Source: Bimastos eiseni
Taxonomy: Eukaryota; Annelida; Clitellata; Crassiclitellata; Lumbricidae
NCBI GenBank assembly: GCA_959347315.1
Contig: OY365818.1
Location: forward strand, 7,308,394 to 7,372,393
Reading direction: 5' to 3'
DNA: 64,000 nt
Shown here one piece after another: positions 13,301-25,300 of the stretch. Within the stretch, counting starts at the first letter, position 1, and each line of letters opens with the position of its first letter. The notes under the pieces are model-generated. The model searched no databases. It was not told the origin of the DNA and worked only from the letters and a program-made list of their open reading frames with translations. Position numbers and translations under genes: made by a program.

Positions 13301-16300
13301 TTTTACCCTTAGTCTCTTATATTGCTAAAGTCAATGGACTGACTTAGAGTAGATAGGAATTTGAGAATTAAAAAATTTATTACAGAATATTTTTGGCAAC
13401 AATCGGCGTTAGGGTTTGGAAACAACAGTCTGAACCTTTGGTTTCGATTTTCAGTCTAACCAAAAGAGTATACACCAGATTATTAATGTCCATCCCAGAA
13501 TAATGACAATCTCCTCCTGTCAACCAGCCTCTGTATCATAGGCATAACTTTCCATCATGACGGCAATCTCCGATCGTCACAAATTTTTGCCCCTGTGTTG
13601 ACATAGTATTGTCTGGGACATGACAGTATTGTTCTGGTTTCAATTTGTTAAAAGTTCAAGGGGAGAAGTGCATGCATGTGTGTGTATGTCTGTGTGTGTG
13701 TGTGGGTGGTGGCCATATATAATGTATATAGATATATACCCATTACCTACACGTACATACATATATCGTAGGCATAAAATGCAAGCAGAACAGCATAATA
13801 AGCATAATGGATATTCTAAAGTGGAGTATTACGTGTATTTTTCAACAAATACTTCCCTATTGTGACTGCCAATGGCAACCGGAAGTTCTGCTCCGTCTTG
13901 AAGACGAGAAAGGATTTGCTGTCGTGAAGCCACAGATTGGGAATGATTAGCTTTTGTTAAAAGCCTGCTTTGCTGTATGCTTTTCCAACACATGCATTTG
14001 ATCGTCTAGCATACGTCGAGAAGGCGAGTCTCGATATTTCCTTGGTAGGCTACAGGTCAGAAGGACGCAGATTTGATACCACTAGCCCAATAAAGCAGTC
14101 TCATCGTTCTACTTTCTACTACAAAATGAGCAGAGGGCAGATGGGCGTCTTGCAGGCTGCCAAACAGTTAAATTAGACTCCTATTAAACTTATCATCTGC
14201 TACTGCAATATCATGTAATCTTACTGCATGTTCATCAATTTGAATTGATAAAAGAACATTGTTATTTATTATTACAATCAATCGTTCCCATTGTCACTTT
14301 GCAAATTGTATCTGCTTACGGGGAGCAAAACAGGAATTAAACGACAGATTTGGTAATCACTAGTAATCCTAGACCTACATCCTACGTAACACATTAATAG
14401 CTGGTCGAATCCAAGTATGACATCTTCTACAAGTACAGCCTACACACAGTCCCTTACGCTAGTCCTGAGGCAGCCGTGGGAATAGAGCACTATAGCAACT
14501 TCTCATCCCAGCCTCGGCTTCTGAAGGCAGGTGGCCAGCCACCTTACCCGCCATCTCACCAACCGCGTACTCGTCATAGCTGGGTTGGCTATGGGGGGAT
14601 GCAAATGGAGTATAAATCTCGAATAAAATGTCTGCCTACCCTATCATACACTCCCATCAAAACCCTGCTATTTCCTACTCTACAATACTACACTGCATGC
14701 ATCCTAGTGACCCTACTTTGAACCATACTTTACCCTACCTTACCTTACCTTCCACAGCTCAATCCTACCCTATCCCATCCTTCACAATACTATACCATCA
14801 TTCTCTCCACAACTCCCCAACCTACCCCAGCCTTTTCTTCATGGAATTACATTGGCCGCAGGAGCGTTGCGCCAGATCTCTCTTCCGTGACAGCCCGATC
14901 GAAGACGGACGCACGAGCCCGACCATCATGTCCGCCAAGTGGAAAATTGACCAACAGTGAAAACCCTCAGACCCTGCCAGGGAGGAGTGCGTTGTTTACG
15001 CCCTGTGACATATGCGAGGGGGCCGCCACCCGGTCGGTCGTACACGGGTTGTTTGTTTACGAATCTATGGCGGATCGGACACGGATCTTTTATTTATCGG
15101 TCGGGTGCATTGGTATGCATGAGCTGTCAATTCAATTGTTAGCCCCCAAATATCGAGATGCATCGCCTTTTATTAGCCGAACGAGGTGCGGGGGCCTGCA
15201 GCCGAGCGGACCGCGGCATGGCCATTGGCGCATCGGGAGGCTCCTACACCGTTTGCGCGAAATGCCTCCCATAAACTATGCCGCCGCATCCTCATTATTA
15301 ATTTATCCGTGCCCGATACAATGCAACATTCGTCGGCAGAGTTCGGCATTCTTCGTCCAACGCCGCCGCCGCTCTGTCGCGCTTTGCTGGGTAAACAGAA
15401 CGAATGGCTCTGGCTGCTGCCTCTGCTGCCCTTCCACCTACTTCTACTCATTCTACTTCTCTTCCTGCTCCTCCTCTTCTCCTCAACTTCTTCCTCCTCG
15501 TGCTCGTAGTCGTGCAGATGCCAACAAATGTTCCCGTGTCCTTCCAAATCAATTTGCATCTTAATTTCGCAGCCGAGAAGGCAGCAGAACGAACGTCTGG
15601 GCTGGCGTGTGCGCGCCAGATTGGTTTCAGGGCCACCATGATGCCCTGCAACACAGCGACGCCAACCCGAACGTATACCGATACTGTTGTTTCGATCGCG
15701 ATTTCTTATTCCGTCGAGTGGGAAAATAGAAGCTCGTGCGGTCGTCAAAACAACTACGACAAACTGGACTTTCTGCAAGAAATAGGCAGAAACGCTTGCG
15801 TATATATCGGCTCGTGAACTGGTCTCCCAGGAACCGATCTGAAACCACACCTGCACAAAACGAGCCAATGACGCTCATTAAGCCTCAGTTGGGAGGAACA
15901 GATGCTCTGCAGACAGACAGACAGACAGACTATGTCACTGTCCGTCTGTCTGTCTCTGAACGAAATAGACAGACAGAGACAGACAGACGACTGGTCTCAA
16001 AACGACGACTAATGGCAAGCGGCAACAGTCGCGTGCAGCCGCCTCGTGGCAGTCTGTCATCTGAGCCACTTGTACGGGTGTCGCTGCTTCTCTGATGTCA
16101 CCGGTGACGCAAGGACCCGTGTCTCTGTCTCTGTCTGTGTCTGTCTCGGCGACAGCAGCTGGTTGCAGGACTTCATATTCGCCTGCCCATCGAAAAGATT
16201 TAGTGTCCGAGCTTCCCAATCGAGTCAATACTACACACGGGCGATAATATATAGACAGGGCTTGTTTGACACAACAGTAATAAAGGTGACAGAAACGGAC

Positions 16301-19300
16301 ACTTAGGGGGCATGAGGGGACGGTCCCCTTCGAAAATTTCAGCTGGAGGGGTGGAGCTGCGTATACTCCCCCCTATATTTCATAACTATTATAAATTTCT
16401 TAAGTGTTTATGCTGTTTATGCTTTTTTGCTGCGTCCATATGATTAGGAATTGAAATTTTGGCCGACCAGTCCCCCAAGCCCAAAGACTAAGTCTCCGCC
16501 TATGGGTGAAGATAAAAGTCCTTCCAATGAAATAGGGATATTTTCGGTATTCTCTCCTCAGCCCTCTTCTCCTTTCCCCTAGCCCATTCATTTCATAATG
16601 TGGCGGACAGGCCACAAGGCTTGAACGAATAATTTTACAGTGTTGGTATAGGAGGGAAGACCGATCGGCGATTTTTAGTTCATTGCATATCTTGCAGACG
16701 CATGAATTGGCTTGAATATAGCCTGATATACGCTGCATCGCTATATATGTGGAGCAGTGGTTCGTACTGCTTCATACGTAGAGTGGTTCTCGTACCGCTC
16801 CAGGGATCGTTGGGTGTTGCCATATAAATACGACCTCTAGTGACAGCCGCTCTCGCGGTCAGGCCGGTGCTGCTTTTCGCTGATCTGGTGGGGTGGGCCC
16901 CTCTGCCGTCGATCGCAAGACGCACGGTCGCACGCACGCACGCACGGTCCGTGCCCTGATCGTAGGAGTCAACCGGCTGACAGAGGAAAGACCGATCGTG
17001 AGAAATGCTCACAGGTCTGGGTGCCGTTCGAGAGTGCGTAGAGACCCGACAGAGAGATAGACTGGGAAAAATCCCCGACCGTGCAGACCGTGGGAGTTCT
17101 GGTGGTCGAAAAATATTCTTGTTAGCTACCTAGGTCGGTCCTAGTTACTCCTCACGATTTCCAGCAGGTTGTCGGATACGTGACCCCGTCGGTGGCCGTT
17201 AGAAATAGAGATCGGGTAAAGCCCCGAGCAACCGAACGTTACATCCAAGTATCTCTTACGGCCACCAGAACTTCTACGATTGCAACCACCGGAAGTTTCT
17301 CGATCTCGGTCACTCGAATTTTTACGTCTCTGACAACCTGCTGGAAACTAGCAGGAGTAGCTATGGCCGAACTACGTAGCCAACAGGTATATTTCACGTC
17401 CTGCGTTCATCTGTTATATACTTTAGTATCCTATCACCCAGACTCTCACATGTCTGTAACTCTCATAGACTGCGTTTATTCATCCGATCGTAGGAACATA
17501 TTTGTACTCGTCACCTAGAGCTCTGACCAACGATAATGCACCAACTCTCGAAAACTTCGTTTATGAGTCCTCAGACTCGATTCTCTCACAGGCACCTGAG
17601 GTAAGTGTCACCACGTTACCTCTATGTTTCACACAGACCTGTATTATTATAATCACTTTCTCTGAAGCAATTGTACTCTGTCTCTTATACACTGGAACGA
17701 ACCACGGACAGATCTTTCGAGGAAGGCCCCGAAAAGATTATGCAGAAAGAAGATTCTGCAACAAAAGATACTGCGGCTAGTCCCGCAAGTAGAAACCTCG
17801 CGGGGAAACCGCGAGTCAAGATATTGCAACTAGACATTGAACTGAATATACTTCGGTAAAACGAGAGGAGTAACTATGACTGACATAGGTAGCCAAGTAG
17901 AATATTTATCGAAAGACCGTAAGAGAATAAAGAAGACTAACTGCGGGGACACCGCAAATACATATATTACGTTTAGTATCTCAAGTAAAGATACGCCGGG
18001 AAACCGCGACCTAAGACATTGCGATCAGACACGCAAATCAACAGATTGCTGGTAAACGGGAGGAGTAGTCTATCTGAACCTCGTAACTTAAGAGAACGTT
18101 TGGTGTCCCTTATTGGCGATAATTTCAGAGTCACAAGATGCCGAATGATACGACATCAGGTACAGAAGAAGAAGAGGCTAGTAGCTTGGAAGGTAGAGAA
18201 GGCGAGAAAGACTCCTGCCGGTATGATCACGAACCCTGTTTTGAGTACGGCCATCCTCAGAACGTCGACCATACGGCGACGGCGGAATAGGCAGAGTCAG
18301 ACCTCGTGACTAATTCGAACGGAATTACCTTTCTTGGAGAAGAGGCCCATCCTTAATCTATACTGGTGAGAGCGATAATCCTGGTAGATATAGAGAGCAA
18401 CCATTTGGTATTGAGATTTGATAATCAAGTGACTCGGTCGACTCCAGACGTGTCAGCAAGCTTGAGTCGACACCGTCCGTTAGCGCTAGGCAGGCGCTTG
18501 GGCGGCAGAACGCCACAATAACATCCTTCATTCAGATAGGTCCATATTTGCCCTCATTTGACACACGCTTTTCATTTTTAATAATCACCAGAGCTGCTAA
18601 CTGTGGCTACCCAAACTCTTTCAGTACCAGTCCCAAGCCTGGTTACGAAAGGATGACAACACTAATCATATTCACTAATTGAACAAAAACGACCTCTGAC
18701 TTTTATAATTGATTAAATACGTCCAAAACAAAAAGTAACCAAAAGCAGGCTTCAGGCACTAATGTTAACCTAGAAATTTCTAGCTAAATACTGGATGAAA
18801 ATAATGAAACATGTTCCTTGTCAAAAATTAACCAGAACGTCGCTCTGGTCCTAATCAAGCTCTGATATAATCATATCCGACCAAAGTTGCTGCCGTGACT
18901 GCTGAAGTCTTCACATGAAATGCAAGGCCCTTCAGTTTTCTAACCAAAATGTTCCCTGCTAGTCTGATTTCAACACAACACTACAGAGTATTGAGGCCCA
19001 AGGTAAAGCCAACAGCAAAACAAAAAAATGGGTTCATCTCTTTCATCCAGGCTTGGGACGAGAGCAGGAAGATCGGCATACTGCAAACAAGGGCATAACC
19101 GGAAATCGGTGGAAATTGTCTACTCGGTTATGCCCTACTGCAAACCCATTTTGTTTCCACTCTCCCACTCTCGGAGATAAAATGGGTTTGCAGTATACCG
19201 AAACCGTTGATTATGCCAAATCCCGACTTCGTCCTCAGACTTGTTATTAAAAAACGGAGATGACATAAGGCGACATCACTGGTCCTAATGGCGACCAAGA

Positions 19301-22300
19301 GATCACATTCAGCTGGGAAAATGGTCATTAACATGGAGTCAATTCACAGTGAGAAACTACTGAAGCGTCTCATGTCACTCTAAACCCAGCGCCTAACTTA
19401 TAGCAAATAGATAGTCACGTGGATTCAAACACCCAATGAAACAGCCGGAGAGAAAATTAATTATATATACATACGGCGACCATGAGTCATGATGATAAAA
19501 TATATATACATAATTATAAGCATATACATACATATTCTCGTATCCATGCCTCCAGTCACACGATCATCATATAAATGCCCACTTCATGCAGCGGCCGCGT
19601 AGCAGTTTAGACTAAAAACAATGACGGCGTAGGAGCGAAAAATTGATCGAGATGCTATTTATTTCATAGGTGGAGTATACGCCTATATGTGCACCGGCTT
19701 ACAAGATCGAATGGCGAAGTGGAAAGCTGTGCATATTAAGGAAAACAAAGTCTCCAGCGAAATCCATAGGAGAGCGACGATTATGAACAACTCCACGAAA
19801 TGAAAACACGACGAGCGTAATGACGATAATTATGATTGCATTAATGAAAACAATGCTGGATGGAGACAATGAACGCTGAACAATAACAATGAAAATGCAC
19901 TTCAATAGCTGATAAAGAATGTGAAATAGTAACAACAAACAATAACAATGCAGCCTTGTCGAATCAGCCGACTTCTGTAGCGCCGCCGTGACAAAATCAG
20001 AGAACATCAAGTGACCCGATTTCTCTGTCTCTGTATCTCTGTCTTTCTCTCTCCTCCCCCTCTCTCTCTGTCTCTGTCTATCTCTCTCCCTCTCTCTCTC
20101 CTTCTGTTGTCTCTGTCTCTCTATCTCTGTCTTCTTGGCATTCTCTGTCTCTCTTTCTGTTGTTGTTGTTGTCTGTCTGTCTGTCTTGCCATTCTCTGTT
20201 CCTCCTCCTTGCTTCTCACGAACTGCCAGGTCAAATAATATGTATCCAGCATCTGCGAGCACCTATAGGCATCAAAATTCTGCATATATAACTTCACTGC
20301 TTCAGATAGCATGGCAGAAATTACGGTTTCATTAGTTGGGAAGGTAACGCTGAACCCGGGTTCACTGACTTTTTATCGAGAAATTCGACGTGCTCCAAAC
20401 CAAATAATATTTATCCAGCATCTGTGAGGTCCTACTGGCATCAAAATTCTGCATAGATATCTTCACTTCTTCAAATAGCATGGCAGAAATTAAGGTTTCA
20501 TTAGTTGGGAAGGTAACGCTGAACCTGGGTTCACTGACTTTTTATCGAGATATTCGACATGCTCCAAACCAAATAATATTTATCCAGCATCTGTGAGGTC
20601 CTACTGGCATCAAAATTCTGCATAGATATCTTCACTTCTTCCAATAGCATGGCAGAAATTAAGGTTTCATTATTTGGGAAGATAACACTGAACCCGCCGA
20701 GTTCACTGACTTTGTATCGAGAAATTCGACATGCTCCAAACCAAATAATATTTATCCAGCATCTGTGAAGACCTATTGGCATCAAAATTCTGCATAGATA
20801 TCTTCACTTCTTCCAATAGCATAGCTGAAATGAAGGTTTCATTATTTAGGAAGATAACGCTGAAAATGCTCCAAACCAAATAATATTTATCCAGCATCTG
20901 TGAGGACCTATTGGTCAGGCATTCATTTCATACCCTCAGCATATGGACCGCACTTTGTAAAACATGATGCAATGAGAGAGATATGAGCTTCAGAAGGTGA
21001 AAACCAGGACATACAATTACTACTTACCATCCAATCTGGTAGCACAACTGTTTCTGCTCGTTCTTTTAAGACTTTTCTTTTCCTGGATATGTTAATGAAA
21101 TGGTAGAAAACATCGCGTGCTGCAGACCTATGCAGTAGGGATGAACCAAGTTTTTAAAACTCGGATTAATATTAAGATTAAATCTCGGACCCATTGTTTG
21201 TTCGGATCGGAGTATTGTCGAATACTACGAAACTCGTGCCAAGTTTGCATACTACAAAAGTAAGGAATTCTGCAGGGAAGAGAAGTCCATGGCTAAATAA
21301 AGTAAGCAAAATCGTACGAAACTGACCTCTGACATATAGGTTAGCCCCATAGGATAAGGCGGTGCCCAGGCTGTTTTCCGCAATACACTCATATTTTCCT
21401 TCGTCTGACTCCAGACTGTGGCGAATCTGAAGGCCACCTAGCACACAGATAAAAACGTACAGGTCATATGCGATGAGATTGCAAATGTCGAAAGAAAATA
21501 CACTAGATTTTATATAGCACCATGCATGGCCGTGACCCCTATAATTTTTCTATCAATTGCTCGGGTGAGATCATTCAACATATTGCCCGTCTCCATGTGC
21601 ACCATGCCATTTGTATAAAATATAATCTTGGATTTCCTATTTCTTCCCTTGTAGCCTATGGAACTGCTCTTGTGGCGGTGCACCTACTTACCTGTGGAGC
21701 CCTACTGTCCTGTTGCCGGTAAAAGAAATGCTGGGCGGACACTGCACTCTTCCTCTTGTCCCTTTCTATCGAACCACTATCGTGCCTACTAGGTTGTGGA
21801 CCTGGCTGCTTGGAAGAGCCACCCATTGGATCTTCGACTCATGCATAAGAACTCTCTACCATATTTTTATTCCACTCTGGAAATCTGTCTTATTTGGCCG
21901 AGGTTGGACCAGGAACGACTCTGAGTAGATTCTTGAAGAGGCAATATATTAAGCTTCATTGATTGATTGATTGATTGATTGATTTGAGAGTTAGACCAAA
22001 TTTTATATCTCTGAAATAACCCACCTTCGGGCATTGAACCGCCATCCACAGTGCTTCCGCACGTGTTCTCATACACAGAGGCGCCTGAGACGCCAAATAT
22101 GCGCTTACCTATGTCACTAACCCCCAACAATTGCTTCATTGATTGATTGATTGATTGATTTGAGAGGTAGACCAAATTTTATATCTCTGAAATAACCCAC
22201 CTTCGGGTATTGAACCGCCATCCACAGTGCTTCAGCACGTGTTCTCATACACAGAGGCGCCTGAGACGCCAAATACGCGCTTACCTATGTCACTAACCCC

Positions 22301-25300
22301 CAACAATTGCAACCATACTAAGCTCGCATATTCCGACATTAACTTCTCAGTCTTGAGTGCCGAGCAGAATCGTCTTAAGCGAAACTACCATCCAATACAA
22401 GAGACCGGTAGAATGAAGTTTTAAGGCGATTGCTCTGGTGAAAGCAGATTGATGTTTCAGTATGGTTTTCTCAAGATCTAAGATGTCCATTAAGACCGTT
22501 TTGAAATAGTATGAATCTCGATAGATGCCAGGAAAACTGCTCTCACTCTTCTATTTTGGTCGGCAGAAACCAGAAAAGGCTTTAGTTTTGTGGAAGAGAA
22601 TAGCAAAGTGTAAAAGCAGAGGATTATGGAAATGTTGGAACAGCAACAAGATAAACGTAGAGGCGAGACGGTAATGAAGCTGGGGATGAGAGCACCGTCG
22701 GAGTTGCAAACACAAAGATATTTTTAAAGAACTTTGATAAATTACTGTTCCTCCTATCGCTTTCATTTTAGCACTCGGAAAGATAAAGCCATCTCCAGGT
22801 CATCCAAACGGAGTAACAGTCCATCACTTTCTGCTGAAAATGTTTACAATCCCATATTTTCTAACGTTTTATCATTGATTTATTTATTCTACAGCTTATA
22901 GTGTTCACCATTAGCCTATATACTGAAGGAGCATAACATTGGCACTCTGTGGCATATGCTTGCAAAATGGATATAGTGCTCAGAATGTCTCTCCCTCTGT
23001 CTGTCTATCTGTCTGTCGCTCTCTCTCTCTCTCTCTATTAGTCTGTATGTCTCAGTGCGTGCATGTGTGTGCGTCAGTCGTCAATGCGGGCGTGTGTGTG
23101 TGTGTGAATGTCGTTGCCTTACTTATGTACTTACATTACAATCATCTTATCAGTCAGGCTTCAACCAACCAATACTCTCGCTGTTACAAGCACTCAGCTT
23201 TTCAAGAACGGATTCCTATTCAGAAAGAAAAGATTAATTAGTCTCTAGAATTGAGCAAATTTATTACTTAATGTCGCCCTCTAATTAAGGTGGATCATTA
23301 CATGATTTAGAAGTAATTGCAACGCCGCAGCGGTATGAAAAAAACGACAAACCTGTGGGCAACAACTTCAGCCGGGGGTCCGACAAATCAACAGGAATTG
23401 CATCCTTCAGCCAAATGATCGTGGGCTCCGGGTTTCCGGTCGCGCTGCACATCATCACCGTGTTGCGATCTTTCTCCACGGCCTTAAGCGTCGGGCTTTC
23501 GACGACGCGAGGGTAACCGTTGGGTATTGCTGTACAGAACAGAGACAGCATGAAATTACTAAGGACATGCGGCACCAGGGAACCAAGCAACGTAGGCGGA
23601 AAATCCGACTTCCAGCGATCCTCGCACGAGAAGCATCCATAAGCTACAGGCACCTGCTATGCCACAAACTACAGGTATCTGCAATGCCACAAACCACATG
23701 TAGCTGTTATGCCACAAACCAACCAAAGGTATTTGTAATACCACAAACAACAGATATCTGTAATGCCCAAAACCACATAATTATATATGCATGTTATGAA
23801 TACCACAAACCACAGGGAACAAAATGTACTGCCTCAAACCACAAGTATCTGTAACATCACAAATCACAGGTGTCTGTAATATCACAAACCACAGGTATCT
23901 GTAATATCACAAACCACAGGTATCTGTAATATCACAAACCACAGGTATCTCTATTATCACAAACCACAGGCATCAGTAAAACCATAAACTGCAGGTATCT
24001 TTAGAGCCACAAAGGAGTTAAATATAATCAGACACTTGCATAATACACAAATTACTGAATTCTAAAAATTCACATTTGTTATTCATTCTGTTATTCACAC
24101 CAAGAATTAGAGGTACATTGTATATTGATCAGTGGACACTCATACTGAACAAAAACCAACATATTTTCGAATTCTAACATAAATATGTAGCACTATGGGA
24201 ATAATAATAATGATAATAACAACAGCAAGAGTAAAAATAATTATTAATATTATGATTTATTTCACACAGTAGCACTGTCGAGGCCAAAGAAAATGGTACT
24301 GTTCACGTTCATGATACTGCCATGGAGCCTTCAAAGCACAGACTGCAACATTGGTAATAATGTTACCCAATAACTTTCATCGTCCCGTCGCAATAGTCCG
24401 ACTGCACTGAACGGACAATAATCCATCAATCAATCGCTGACGCCAATTAAATCCAATACCCCGGAGCAATGCCGCGTACGAAGACAATGTATCGAAGAGG
24501 ATTGCACAGCGGGAGTGGAAACTGGAAAGGCAGGAAAGGCACACACATTTAAACGGTTGCCAACGAAACGGGAGACGGATGGATCGTCCAAAGTGACAAT
24601 ACAGGCCGACACAAATGCCGGCAATTTCGATAACTGCATCTTCGGTCGTCTTCGGCCGAACGTTCGGAATCGGTCGGCCGACCAGCGAAATGACTTTCCG
24701 GCTAATAATTTCGTCACTACTTGGCTCAAATTGTCCGCAGATTGAGTGAGTCCGGGCAGACGACATTGCTCCTTCAAGATAATGCGTAAAACTTGTCCGT
24801 TACGATATTACGATTTCGATCAGTGGTGTATTTTGTATCATAATGGTCTGAACGTGGTATGCTCACCTATTCCAATCGGAACAGTACAGTATGGTTACTA
24901 TTATGAGTGATAGTACAAAAGGAATGGTAGTTAGATTGCTGGAATGTTGTAAATAAAAAGATCAGAGGGGTGCCTGGGGTGGAGAATTCGGCTATATCTG
25001 CACCGCAAGCCAACCCAGTTACATTGAGCAATGACCGTACGCTGTCAGTGGGTTAGAAAAAACGGCGAGGGAGATGACTGGCCAACCGTACTTATACGCC
25101 GAGGCTAAAAAAATGAAGTCACCTTCAGAATGAAGGTGACTACATATACTCTAATACATTAGAGTATACATGTATACTCTAATACATTAACACTGGGCAA
25201 TCTAACATGAGGAGGTGAGGCCAGACAATTCCTATTGAGTATAGGGGAGGTGGGGGCAAGTTGGTTGTGGGGGTAAGCTTGTGTTTGCGCTATATAATTA

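Larger units (their letters stand above)
10483..21326. other. 10.8-kb intron between Ig2 and Ig3 exons (meB position)
   Basis: The intron holds a SINE (11255-11475), several microsatellites, a SINE-like repeat (13990-14265), a CpG-rich block (14830-16260), a hAT-like relic (16290-16504), the modular structured block (16760-18520), nested hairpins (19090-19195) and a ~170-bp tandem array (20227-20920). A 12-nt meB-like mini-exon was looked for by eye and not found, which does not exclude it. Confidence 0.6.
21438..23352. other. 1.9-kb intron within Ig2 (meA position)
   Basis: The intron contains a tandemly duplicated SINE (21953-22310) and a CT/GT microsatellite (22984-23110). A phase-1 mini-exon matching vertebrate meA was not recognised by eye. 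Confidence 0.7.

Noticed and set aside
14887..15868. Overlapping 225- and 231-codon frames on opposite strands
   Set aside because: Both arise from CpG-rich composition with few stops. Neither shows a domain or plausible splice context, and they contradict each other.
23643..24010. Regular 25-bp repeats resembling a CRISPR array
   Set aside because: Units are contiguous without unique spacers, lie in an intron of a eukaryotic gene, and have no cas genes nearby.
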